From Paenarthrobacter sp. DKR-5 (GTDB taxonomy: Bacteria > Actinomycetota > Actinomycetes > Actinomycetales > Micrococcaceae): DNA of 64,000 nucleotides. Below the pieces are notes generated by a model. That model was not told the DNA's origin. It did no database searches and saw only the letters and a list, made by a program, of their open reading frames with translations. This document shows positions 34,725 to 43,070 of this stretch, piece after piece. Location of the stretch: the NCBI RefSeq assembly GCF_018531425.1, contig NZ_JAHBOI010000002.1:434001-498000 (forward strand), written 5' to 3'. Numbering within the stretch: the first letter of the stretch is position 1; the number at the start of each line of letters is the position of its first letter. The position numbers and the translations under genes are program-made.

Positions 34725-35972
34725 GTGGACGCGACAACCGATACCGGACAGCAACCCAGGACAGCCCGATCCGCCGTGCGCGACGTGGTGTTCGTGGACG
34801 GCGTCCGCACCCCGTTCGGCAAGGCCGGGGAAAAAGGCATCCATGCCGGGACCCGCGCAGACGACCTGGTGGTCAAGTGCATCCGGGAGCTGATGCGCCG
34901 CAACCCCTCGCTGCCCGCCGAACGCGTGGACGACGTCGCCATTGCCGCGACCACTCAGACCGGGGACCAGGGCCTGACGATCGGCCGGACCGCCGCCCTG
35001 CTGGCCGGCCTCCCCCGCACCGTTCCGGGATTCGCCATCGACAGGATGTGCGCCGGAGCGATGACCGCCGTGACGACCACGGCGTCCGGCATCGGCTTCG
35101 GCGCCTACGACGTCGTCATTGCCGGCGGCGTCGAGCACATGGGGAACCACCCGATGGGCCAGGGCGTGGATCCGAATCCGCGTTTCCAGACCGAACGGCT
35201 GGTGGACCCGGCGGCCCTGAACATGGGCAACACGGCCGAAAACCTGCACGACAGGTTCCCGGCCATCACCAAGGAGCGCGCCGACGCCTACGCCGTCGCC
35301 AGCCAGGCGAAGCTGCAGCAGGCCTACCAGGACGGCCACATCCAGCCTGACCTGGTGCCCGTCGCTGCGAAGAAGCCCGGCCAGGGCTGGACGCTGAATA
35401 CCACCGATGAGCCGCCGCGGCCGGGCACGCAGCTGGAGGACCTCGCCGGACTGCGCACCCCCTTCCGCGCGCACGGCCGGGTCACCGCGGGCAACGCGGC
35501 GGGCCTGAACGACGGCGCGACGGCGGCGCTGCTGGCTTCCGCCGACGCCGCCGCCGAGCTCGGCCTGCCGGTGAAGATGCGCCTGGTCTCCTACGCCTTC
35601 GCCGGCGTCGAGCCCGAGGTCATGGGCATCGGCCCCGTCCCCTCCACGGAGAAGGCCCTCCGGCTGGCCGGCCTCGGCATCGAGGACATCGGTTTGTTCG
35701 AAATCAATGAGGCCTTCGCCGTCCAGGTGCTCTCCTTCCTGGACCACTTCGGCATCGCCGACGACGACCCCCGCGTCAACCGCTACGGCGGCGCAATCGC
35801 CGTCGGCCACCCGCTGGCGTCCTCCGGCGTCCGGCTGATGACCCAGCTGGCCCGCCAGTTCGAGCAGGACCCGTCGGTCCGCTACGGCATCACCACCATG
35901 TGCATCGGCCTTGGCATGGGCGGCACGGTCATCTGGGAAAACGCGCACTACACCGAAGGAAACGCAGCATGA
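34725..35972 (+). CDS. fadA: Acetyl-CoA acyltransferase (fatty-acid oxidation thiolase, FadA)
   Basis: 415 residues. A degradative thiolase that cleaves 3-ketoacyl-CoA in beta-oxidation. The nucleophile is Cys109 in DRMCAGAM. The catalytic His is in VGHPLASSG and the second Cys in TTMCIGLGMGG. It starts at GTG 34725, preceded by GAGGAGTAACAG. Its stop overlaps the fadB start as ATGA, so the two subunits of the trifunctional complex are made together. Distinct from the thiolase at 2078-3280, which is closer to biosynthetic-type and belongs to the TetR-linked operon. Confidence 0.94.
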   Translation: MDATTDTGQQPRTARSAVRDVVFVDGVRTPFGKAGEKGIHAGTRADDLVVKCIRELMRRNPSLPAERVDDVAIAATTQTGDQGLTIGRTAALLAGLPRTVPGFAIDRMCAGAMTAVTTTASGIGFGAYDVVIAGGVEHMGNHPMGQGVDPNPRFQTERLVDPAALNMGNTAENLHDRFPAITKERADAYAVASQAKLQQAYQDGHIQPDLVPVAAKKPGQGWTLNTTDEPPRPGTQLEDLAGLRTPFRAHGRVTAGNAAGLNDGATAALLASADAAAELGLPVKMRLVSYAFAGVEPEVMGIGPVPSTEKALRLAGLGIEDIGLFEINEAFAVQVLSFLDHFGIADDDPRVNRYGGAIAVGHPLASSGVRLMTQLARQFEQDPSVRYGITTMCIGLGMGGTVIWENAHYTEGNAA

Positions 35973-38092
35973 GTGTCAACGATTTCGCCCCTCTCGCCGA
36001 CCTGTTCCCCGGCGAAACGGTCACCCACTCCTATGTGCAGGACATCGAGCTGCCCGGCGGTGCCGGCACCTTCGCCCTGATCACGCTGGACAACGACCTC
36101 GACGCCCGCAAGCCCACCACGCTGGGCCCCAACACGCTGATCGAGCTCGGGCAGCGGCTCGAGGAACTGAAGAAGCGCGCCGCAGCCGGCGAAATTGTCG
36201 GCGTCGGCGTGACCGGCAAGCCCTACTACCTCGTGGCCGGCGCCGACCTGTCGGCGGTCAAGACCCTGAAGGAACGCCAGCACGGCCTCTGGATGGCCCA
36301 GCTGGGCCACGAGGTGTACGGCACCCTCGCCAACCTCGGGGTGCCCAGCTTTGCGTTCATCAATGGCACCGCCCTCGGCGGCGGCCTGGAGATCGCCCTG
36401 CAGTCCACCTACCGCACGGTCTCCTCCGGCGCCGCCGGCATCGGGCTGCCGGAGGCCTTCCTCGGGCTCGTCCCGGGCTGGGGCGGCGTCTACCTGCTCC
36501 CCCGGCTGATCGGGCCCGCGAACGCGGTGAAGGTCATGATCGAAAACCCGCTAAGCAACAACCGCACGCTCAAGGGTGCGGAAGCGTATGCGCTCGGCAT
36601 CGCAGACGCTGTGTTCGAACCGGCCGATTTCCTTGAGCAGTCGCTGGCTTGGGCCGCGCGCGTCGTCTCCGGTGAGACCACTGTGCAGCGCCCGCACGCC
36701 GTCGACCCCGCCGAGGCGTCGGAGGAATGGGACGCCGCCGTTGCCGCCGGGCGCGCCTTCGTGGAAGCGAAGACCGCCAACGCCTCCCCTGCACCGGCGA
36801 AGGTCCTGGACCTGCTCGAAGCCGGTAAGACGATGACCCAGGCCGACTCCGCCGACGCCGAATGCGATGCGCTGGCGGACCTGATGCAGACGCCGGAGTT
36901 CCACTCCACGGTGTACGCCTTCCTGGATCTGGTCCAGAAGCGCGCCAAGCGCCCCGCCGGAGCCCCCGACGCCGCGCTCGCCCGTCCGGTAACCAAGGTC
37001 GGCGTCGTCGGTGCGGGGCTGATGGCCAGCCAGCTGGCGCTGCTCTTCGCGCGCCAGCTCAAGGTGCCCGTGGTGATGACCGACATCGACCAGGCCCGCG
37101 TGGACAAGGGCGTGGGCTACGTGCACGCCGAGGTGGACAAGCTGCTGGCCAAGAAGCGCATCTCCCCCGACGCGGCCAACCGCACCAAGAGCCTCGTCAC
37201 CGGTTCCGTGAGCAAGGAGGTCTTCGCGGACGCCGACTTCGTCATCGAAGCGGTCTTCGAGGAGCTCTCCGTCAAGAAGCAGGTCTTCGCCGAACTCGAA
37301 GCCGTCGTTTCGCCGGAGTGCATCCTGGCGACCAACACGTCCTCGCTCTCGGTCACCGCCATGGCGGAGGACCTCCAGCACCCGGAGCGCCTGGTCGGTT
37401 TCCACTTCTTCAACCCGGTCGCGGTCATGCCGCTGCTGGAGATCGTGCGGGCGCCGAAGACCGACGACGCCGTCCTCGCGACCGCCTTCGCCCTCGCCAA
37501 GGGCCTGCGCAAGACGGCCGTGCTGGTCAAGGACGCCGCGGCGTTCGTCGTCAACCGCATCCTCGGGCGCATGTTCGGCGAGATCACCGCCGTCTTCGAT
37601 GAGGGCACGGACGCGGCGACCGCCGACAACGCGCTGCGGCCGATGGGACTGCCGATGACGCCCTTCAAGCTGCTCGCGCTCGTCGGCCTGCCGGTCGGCC
37701 AGCACGTGCAGGAGTCCCTGCACGCAGCGTTCGGGGACCGGTTCCACGTCTCCGCCAACCAGCAGAAGCTGATCGACGCCGGCAGGAAGGGCCTCTGGGA
37801 GAAAGACGCCGAGGGCCGCGACGTCGTCACCGAGGACACCTTGGCGCTGATGAGCTTCGGCAGCAGCCCGTCGACGTCGGAGGAGGTGCTGCGCCGGACC
37901 CAGGACGCGCTGTCGGACGAGATCGGCCGGATGCTCGACGAGGGCGTCGTCGCCGCCCCGGAGGACATCGACCTGTGCGTGATCACCGGCGCCGGCTGGC
38001 CCATGTTCCTCGGCGGCATCACTCCGTACCTGGACCGCACCGGCTCCTCCGAGCGGGTCCTCGGACGGAAGTTCCACCCGAACGGGCTCTGA
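35969..38092 (+). CDS. fadB: 3-hydroxyacyl-CoA dehydrogenase / enoyl-CoA hydratase (FadB)
   Basis: About 707 residues. The N-terminal hydratase/isomerase domain carries GTALGGGLEIAL and GLPEAFLGLVPGWGG, with both catalytic glutamates. The NAD-dependent dehydrogenase carries VGVVGAGLMASQLALLF (the Rossmann glycine motif with Ala at one Gly position), NTSSLSVTAM and GFHFFNPVAVMPL, with the catalytic histidine. The C-terminal dehydrogenase domain follows. It performs the hydration and oxidation steps for FadA. The ATG overlaps the fadA stop. A bidirectional terminator follows at 38179-38221. Confidence 0.94.
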   Translation: MSVNDFAPLADLFPGETVTHSYVQDIELPGGAGTFALITLDNDLDARKPTTLGPNTLIELGQRLEELKKRAAAGEIVGVGVTGKPYYLVAGADLSAVKTLKERQHGLWMAQLGHEVYGTLANLGVPSFAFINGTALGGGLEIALQSTYRTVSSGAAGIGLPEAFLGLVPGWGGVYLLPRLIGPANAVKVMIENPLSNNRTLKGAEAYALGIADAVFEPADFLEQSLAWAARVVSGETTVQRPHAVDPAEASEEWDAAVAAGRAFVEAKTANASPAPAKVLDLLEAGKTMTQADSADAECDALADLMQTPEFHSTVYAFLDLVQKRAKRPAGAPDAALARPVTKVGVVGAGLMASQLALLFARQLKVPVVMTDIDQARVDKGVGYVHAEVDKLLAKKRISPDAANRTKSLVTGSVSKEVFADADFVIEAVFEELSVKKQVFAELEAVVSPECILATNTSSLSVTAMAEDLQHPERLVGFHFFNPVAVMPLLEIVRAPKTDDAVLATAFALAKGLRKTAVLVKDAAAFVVNRILGRMFGEITAVFDEGTDAATADNALRPMGLPMTPFKLLALVGLPVGQHVQESLHAAFGDRFHVSANQQKLIDAGRKGLWEKDAEGRDVVTEDTLALMSFGSSPSTSEEVLRRTQDALSDEIGRMLDEGVVAAPEDIDLCVITGAGWPMFLGGITPYLDRTGSSERVLGRKFHPNGL

Positions 38093-38134
38093 GCCACAGG
38101 CTGGTTGACGGCGGCGGCGTCGCTTCGGCGGAAT

Positions 38135-38160
38135 CCGCCGCCGTCGTCCGCCGCCGTCGT
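38135..38160 (+). repeat. 13-bp tandem repeat in the fadB-ECF intergenic region
   Basis: CCGCCGCCGTCGT occurs head to tail at 38135-38147 and 38148-38160. It is also able to pair with GACGGCGGCGG at about 38107-38117, giving alternative hairpins. It is located between convergent genes. Confidence 0.8.
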
Positions 38161-38178
38161 TCTCCGCGGGCGGAGGTA

Positions 38179-38221
38179 AAACAGCCGTTCCAGGCGCGAA
38201 GGGGGCTGTTTCAGCATTCTC
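38179..38221. terminator. Bidirectional intrinsic terminator between fadB and the ECF ATPase
   Basis: AAACAGCC (38179-38186) and GGCTGTTT (38214-38221) flank a GC-rich interior. A-rich and T-rich ends on both sides allow function for the plus-strand fadAB and the minus-strand ECF operon. Confidence 0.75.
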
Positions 38222-38267
38222 ACCTCCCCGGGCGGAGACCCGAGCGCAATCCCCTTCCGCGTCCGGG

Positions 38268-40106
38268 TCAGCTGCTGCGCAGGGCGGCGAGGAAGGCTTC
38301 GCTGGTGAGGGCTGCCGGCTGCAGGTCCAGCTGTTCCGCCAGCTTCCAGAGCAGCGGCGCCGTCAGGCCCTCCGGCGGCTGCTCCCCGGCCGGGAACAGC
38401 CGCTGAACGACGTCCAGCACCGGTCCCCGGTCCGCCAGCCGCCCGTCGCGAAGCAGCACCAGGTCATCGCACTGGGCTACGGCAAAATCCAGGTCATGCG
38501 TGACCATCACTACCGCCCGGCCCGCTGCCGCTTCCTCCCGCATCAGCCCGGCGAGCAGGGAGAGCCCCGCCTTGTCCAGGGCAACGGTCGGCTCGTCCAA
38601 GGCGAGTACGTCGGGCCCGGCGGCGAGGATGCTGGCCAGCGCGACGAGCCGCCGGTCCGAAAAGGACAGTTCGAAGGGGTGCTCACCGGCCACGGCGCCC
38701 AGCCCGCAGCGCTCCAGCGCCGCGGCGGCCCGCTCCGCTGCTTCGGCCTTGGACGCGCCCTGGCTCCGCAGACCGAATTCCACCTCACGCTGCACGGTGC
38801 GCTGGAACAGCTGGCTGTCCGCGTCCTGGAAGAGGTAGCCGACGCAGCGCGCGAGCTCACCAACCGGGTGCCCTGCCGTGCGCAGGCCGCCGACGTCGAC
38901 AGTACCCTCCTGCGGCACGGCGAGCCCGTTGAGGTGGCGCAGCAGCGTCGTCTTGCCCGCCCCGTTGGCCCCGATCACCGCCGTCCGGCGTCCGCGGGGG
39001 ATGTCGAGGCAGACGCCGTCCAGCGCGGGACGGCCCGCGGCAGGCTCCGACCGGCGCCGGACCCGGCCGGTCCACGCCGACGCGGGCGGCGGGTAGCGGA
39101 AGGTGACCCCGCGCAGGGTGGCGGCGGGACCGTCATGCGCGGGCACGGAACCGGCAAGCCCCGGGGCGGCCGCTCGGACAGGGCGGACCCGGACGCCGGC
39201 TGCCGGGCGGAGTCCGGCAAAGAACCGGAGCGCTTCGGACTCGGTCAGCGGCAGCGCCGCAGCCTCCAGCGCCGCAGCCTCCGGCCCCGCTGCCCGGGCA
39301 CCTCCCGCGCCAACACCTCCCAGGCCGGCCGCCTGCCGCGCCAGCTCCGCGTACGGGTTGCCGTTCACCGGCAGGCGCGCCAGCCGGTCCGAAGCCGCCA
39401 CCTCCCGCCAGCTGCCTTCCAGCACCAGCTTCCCGCCGTCCAGCACCGCCACCTGCGCGGCACGGGGCGCATAACCCTGCAGTCCCTGCTCCGCCACGAC
39501 GAGCGCCAGCCCTTCGCCCAGCAGTACATCGAGCAACTGTGCCAGCGACTTCCGTGCCTCGGCATCGAGACCGGACATCGGCTCGTCGAGCACCAGGACG
39601 CGGGGCCCGGCGATGACGCTAGCGGCGATCACGGTCTTCTGCAGCTCGCCGCCGGAAAGCTGCAGCGGAGACTTCGGCAGCAGCTCCGCGATGCCCAGCA
39701 GCTCCGCGGTATGCCGGACTTGCACCACCATCCGCTCCCGGGGCACGCCGCGGTTCTCCAGCGCGTAGGCCAGCTCGTCGGCGACGGTGTCCTTGACTCC
39801 GGAGAGCTGGGCGCGGGGGCGCTGGCCGACGAAGCCGACCACCTCGCTCCAGCGGGCGAAGTCCAGCGAGGGGTCGTCCGCGCCGCCGTCGAAACGCAGC
39901 TCCGCGCCGTCGAGCCGGAGCGCGCCGACAAGCCGGCCCGCACCGGTGAGATGGCCGGCCAGGAGCCGGGCCGCCGTCGTCTTACCGGACCCCGCGCCGC
40001 CAACGACGGCTGTGGCCGAACCGGCCGCCGCCTGGATCCGGACCCGCCCAAGGGCCGGTTGCACGGCCCCGTGATAGGTGAAACCGGCGCAGTCGAGGGA
40101 AATCAC
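38268..40106 (-). CDS. ECF transporter ATPase, two fused ABC domains (EcfA1-EcfA2)
   Basis: About 612 residues. A GTG start at 40106 overlaps the ecfT stop (GTGA). NBD1 has Walker A GGAGSGKT (36-43), signature LSGGELQ (150-156) and Walker B VLVLDEPMSGLD; its H-loop position reads VVAEQGL, with Gln in place of the expected His. NBD2 has Walker A GANGAGKT (379-386), Q-loop YLFQDADSQLF, Walker B DVLALDEP and H-loop VTHDLD, but its signature is degenerate (LSFSD at 480-484). A linker of about 100 Ala-rich residues joins the domains. It powers the S and T subunits encoded just upstream, probably for a nucleoside-related solute. Confidence 0.92.
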   Translation of the reverse strand: MISLDCAGFTYHGAVQPALGRVRIQAAAGSATAVVGGAGSGKTTAARLLAGHLTGAGRLVGALRLDGAELRFDGGADDPSLDFARWSEVVGFVGQRPRAQLSGVKDTVADELAYALENRGVPRERMVVQVRHTAELLGIAELLPKSPLQLSGGELQKTVIAASVIAGPRVLVLDEPMSGLDAEARKSLAQLLDVLLGEGLALVVAEQGLQGYAPRAAQVAVLDGGKLVLEGSWREVAASDRLARLPVNGNPYAELARQAAGLGGVGAGGARAAGPEAAALEAAALPLTESEALRFFAGLRPAAGVRVRPVRAAAPGLAGSVPAHDGPAATLRGVTFRYPPPASAWTGRVRRRSEPAAGRPALDGVCLDIPRGRRTAVIGANGAGKTTLLRHLNGLAVPQEGTVDVGGLRTAGHPVGELARCVGYLFQDADSQLFQRTVQREVEFGLRSQGASKAEAAERAAAALERCGLGAVAGEHPFELSFSDRRLVALASILAAGPDVLALDEPTVALDKAGLSLLAGLMREEAAAGRAVVMVTHDLDFAVAQCDDLVLLRDGRLADRGPVLDVVQRLFPAGEQPPEGLTAPLLWKLAEQLDLQPAALTSEAFLAALRSS

Positions 40107-40873
40107 CGCAGCCACCTCCACCCGATCCACAGCACAGCGAAGAGGAGCAGCAGCAGCAAGGCGGAACGGCGGAACCGGCGCTGTGCCGGGGAGTCGGGCG
40201 CCTCGGTGAGGCTGGTGCGCGGTCCCGGCAGTCCGAGTCCGCGGGCCTCGAGCGCCCGGGCACGCTCGTCGACGTCGGAGAGCAGCCCGACCACCAGCGG
40301 CACCAGGAGCATGAGCAGGGCGCGGCCGCGGGAGACCGCGCCGCCGCGGATCACCAGCCCGCGCGCCTGCTGGGCCGCGCTGATGTCCCCTGCCCTGGAC
40401 GCGATGTCCGGCGCCAGCCGCAGCGCAGCCGACAGCACGTACACCGCCTTCGGGTTCCACCGCCGCGCCACCAGTGCCGCCGTCAGGTGCTCGGCCCGGA
40501 CCGTGAAGGAAAAGATCAGGAACGCCAGCACGAAGACGCACAGCCTGAACGCCATCGCCACGGCGAACCAGGTCCCCTCCGCGGTGATCCGGACCGGACC
40601 GGCGGCCAGCAGGACCTCGCGCCCCTCCGGGTAGAAGAACACATTGATCAGCGCGATGGACAGCAGCGTGGGCAGCAGGATCGCGGCCGCCGCAGCGAGG
40701 ATGCGCCGGTGCCGGCCGGACAGCACCAGCGCGGGAACCAACACCGCGGCCAGGACGGCTGCCGAGAACTGCCAGGCGTCCACGAGCAGGGTCAGGGCGA
40801 CGACAACGACGGCGCCGGTCAGCAGGGTGAGGGGGTTGAGGCCGCCGGCGTCCGCCCGGCCGCCGGCGATCAC
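40103..40873 (-). CDS. ECF transporter transmembrane coupling protein (EcfT)
   Basis: 256 residues with several membrane spans (five or six). The cytoplasmic coupling helices contain the two short Ala-Arg-Gly type motifs expected in EcfT: AQQARGLVIRGG and ARALEARGLGLPG. These helices contact the fused ATPase. It overlaps the S gene (ATGA) and the ATPase gene (GTGA). It is a dedicated type I-like module because S, T and A lie in one operon. The N-terminal stretch includes AGGLNPLTLLTGAVVVVALT. Confidence 0.9.
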   Translation of the reverse strand: MIAGGRADAGGLNPLTLLTGAVVVVALTLLVDAWQFSAAVLAAVLVPALVLSGRHRRILAAAAAILLPTLLSIALINVFFYPEGREVLLAAGPVRITAEGTWFAVAMAFRLCVFVLAFLIFSFTVRAEHLTAALVARRWNPKAVYVLSAALRLAPDIASRAGDISAAQQARGLVIRGGAVSRGRALLMLLVPLVVGLLSDVDERARALEARGLGLPGPRTSLTEAPDSPAQRRFRRSALLLLLLFAVLWIGWRWLR

Positions 40874-41712
40874 CCCTGCGTCGCCCCGGTCTTCGCCGGG
40901 CGAGCGGTTTCCTCCGAACGGCGGCCGGCAAGGACGCGGTAACGGCGCACGAAGTCGAAACGGGTGCGGATCCGCGGCGGCAGCGCGTAGACGAGGAACA
41001 CGACGATGGCGAAGACGATCGCCTTGTCCAGCGGGTCGGAGAGCAGGCCCTGCTTGGTGGTGGCGGCGAGCAGGGTGTCGCCCATCGCGCGGAAGGCGCT
41101 CACGATGGCACCCGTGCCGATGCCCGAGGTTCCCCCGAAGACAAAGGTCGCAATCGGCGCGGCGATGGTTCCGGAGAACACGCCGACCACTGCGCCGACG
41201 ATCGGGGCCAGATAGAAGCGGCGGAAGACGCCGAGGCGCGCGGCCCAGCCGGCGAGGAATCCGATCAGGGCCGCGCCGGCGGCGAACGGCAGCACTGTCG
41301 GGTTGAAGAGGGCCCAGACGATGTTGGACAGCGCCCCGGTGGCAGCACCCGCCGCGGGCCCGGCGAGGACAGCGACCAGGACAGTGCCGATGGAATCAAG
41401 GTAGAGCGGCAGGCCCACCGTGCCCACGATCTGGCCGACGACGACGTTCAGGGCCAGTGCGACCGGCAGCAGCACGACGGTGCTGGTCGGAAGGGCCGGC
41501 AGCGTCGCCACCAGCAGCAGCACCGCGCCGCCAAGGAACCCCAGCAGCGTGACCAGCCCGGCCGGGTTGCCGAACCCGCCGGCGACCTCCGCCGGCTGGG
41601 TGGCAATCAGGTACACGTAGGTGCCGACGATGAGCGCCGCACCGAGCCAGTTGAGCCAGCGGCGCCGGCCGGCGGGGTCGGTCTTGGCGGTCGCGGCGAA
41701 GGGGTGGGACAT
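40870..41712 (-). CDS. ECF transporter substrate-binding S component, nucleoside-linked by context
   Basis: About 280 residues with around eight hydrophobic segments. The family signature GLPLYLDSIGTVLVAVLAGP with GAATGALSNIVWALF resembles a large actinobacterial S-component family. The ATG at 41712 has AAAGG six bases upstream and was preferred over an ATG two codons earlier. It is preceded on the same strand by a nucleoside hydrolase gene (131-bp gap), which suggests that a nucleoside or its base or sugar is the cargo. The arginine-rich C-terminus is cytoplasmic. The substrate is not proven. Confidence 0.8.
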   Translation of the reverse strand: MSHPFAATAKTDPAGRRRWLNWLGAALIVGTYVYLIATQPAEVAGGFGNPAGLVTLLGFLGGAVLLLVATLPALPTSTVVLLPVALALNVVVGQIVGTVGLPLYLDSIGTVLVAVLAGPAAGAATGALSNIVWALFNPTVLPFAAGAALIGFLAGWAARLGVFRRFYLAPIVGAVVGVFSGTIAAPIATFVFGGTSGIGTGAIVSAFRAMGDTLLAATTKQGLLSDPLDKAIVFAIVVFLVYALPPRIRTRFDFVRRYRVLAGRRSEETARPAKTGATQG

Positions 41713-41843
41713 GGCCATCCTTTGGAAAATGTTCGTCTTCCGGGCGGGCAGCCCGGACCAGTCTGCAGGAAGCGCCTATGTCACCTTGGCACTTGGCCGG
41801 GACTCGCCCGGCAACGCCCTATTCTATCCAAGCCAACGGCGTT

Positions 41844-42869
41844 CTACCGAAGAGAGCGGGCAAGGCTTCCGACGCGGGTGAGGATCTCCTCGAAGCAGGC
41901 GGACGGGTCGTTGGCACTGACGATTTTCGCGTTCGGGGGCTTCTTCCACATGCCGGTGAAGTCGGCGACGGTGGTGCCGATGGTCAGCGGCGAGGAGGTT
42001 TCGACGTCGACCGTGGCCAGCCGCGTGCCGATCGACGCCGCGCCCGCGGCCACGGTGGCGGCGAACGGATCGTGCATGTGCGCGAGGAAACCCTGGTCGT
42101 ACTCGCGGTGGAACTCCATGTAGAAGCGGATTGCATCGGACAGGCAGGCCACCAGCGGGTTGTCCGAGGTGCTGCGCAGACCCGACGGGTCCTCCGGGGA
42201 GATGATCTCCGGACGGCCGGCGCCGGCCAGTTCACCGAGCCGGCGGATGTGGGCCGGGGTCATCTCGATCCGCTCGGTGGTCTCCAGCGCGCAGACCACC
42301 GGCAGCAGGTCCTCCGGCAGGCCCTGGTATGCGTCGAAGACCACCTTGGCGGCGTGCGGGTCCACCGAGATGTTCCACTCCGCCGTCGGCGTCGTGTTGC
42401 CCGGATAGTTGAACGCCCCGCCCATGATGACCAGGCCCTTGAGCAGCCGCGGCAGCTCAGGGTCCAGCTTCACGGCGAGCGCGAAGTTCGTCAGCGGGCC
42501 AGTGATCAAGCCGGTGATCTCCCCCGGCCGGCGGCGGACCTCCTCCACCCACGCCCGGACGCCGTGGCGGTCGGAGATCTGCTGCCGGGCGGGCGGCAGC
42601 TCGGCGTAGCCGATCCCCTGCGGCCCGTGCGTCTCCTCGGTGGTCTGCAGCGGGATCTGCAGCGGCACCTCGGCACCGACGGCCACCTCGATGCCGGCCC
42701 TGCCGCAGAGTTCGAGCAGCGCCAGGTTGTTGCGGGCCACCTGGGCTGCTTCCACGTTGCCCGCAGTGCAGGTGATCCCGACGATTTCCACCTCGGGGTT
42801 CGCCAGCAGGTACACCAGCGCGAGCGCGTCGTCGATGCCTGTGTCGACGTCGAGCAGGATGTTCGGCAC
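41844..42869 (-). CDS. Inosine/uridine-preferring nucleoside hydrolase family
   Basis: 341 residues. It hydrolyses ribonucleosides to base and ribose. The calcium-binding DVDTGIDD motif (Asp7, Asp9, Asp13-14) and catalytic-loop histidine in HMHDPFA are present. NFALAVKLDP and MGGAFNYPGN follow the family pattern. It is probably first in a unit with the ECF transporter genes. A -10-like TACAGT (42910-42905) lies about 35 bases upstream of the ATG. It does not distinguish pyrimidine from purine preference. It is cytoplasmic, so the substrate must enter first. Confidence 0.93.
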   Translation of the reverse strand: MPNILLDVDTGIDDALALVYLLANPEVEIVGITCTAGNVEAAQVARNNLALLELCGRAGIEVAVGAEVPLQIPLQTTEETHGPQGIGYAELPPARQQISDRHGVRAWVEEVRRRPGEITGLITGPLTNFALAVKLDPELPRLLKGLVIMGGAFNYPGNTTPTAEWNISVDPHAAKVVFDAYQGLPEDLLPVVCALETTERIEMTPAHIRRLGELAGAGRPEIISPEDPSGLRSTSDNPLVACLSDAIRFYMEFHREYDQGFLAHMHDPFAATVAAGAASIGTRLATVDVETSSPLTIGTTVADFTGMWKKPPNAKIVSANDPSACFEEILTRVGSLARSLR

Positions 42870-43018
42870 GGATCCTCCGGGAAAGGGTCAAGGGGTCAGC
42901 CTTCACTGTAGCGCCCCGTGCACCCGCCGCCGGCCTACTCCAGCGCGGCGCTGGGGCGGTGCTCGGGCCGGCCGGTCGAGCCGCCGGCCAGACACTCTAC
43001 GAGAAGCCGACCAATGCG

Positions 43019-43050
43019 GCGGCCCGCCCCCCTTCCGGGAGGCGGGCCGC
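43019..43050 (-). terminator. GC-rich hairpin after the aldo/keto reductase gene
   Basis: GCGGCCCGCC (43019-43028) and GGCGGGCCGC (43041-43050) form a perfect 10-bp stem with a 12-base loop, 20 bases past the stop. It has no T-tract, so it may act with Rho. Confidence 0.55.
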
Positions 43051-43070
43051 CCGCGTTTGCCGGGCGCTCG

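Noticed and set aside
38496-40634. 712-residue plus-strand frame opposite the ECF ATPase
   Set aside because: The minus-strand product carries two sets of Walker motifs and overlaps its neighbours in operon fashion; the plus frame has no domain.
40107-40931. N-terminal extension of the ECF ATPase frame
   Set aside because: The extension is Arg/Pro-rich and overlaps the whole ecfT gene; the GTG at 40106 gives an exact GTGA overlap and a proper NBD start.
41713-41843. Riboswitch upstream of the ECF S component
   Set aside because: I looked for thiamin, cobalamin, FMN and other known aptamer patterns in this 131-bp region and found none.
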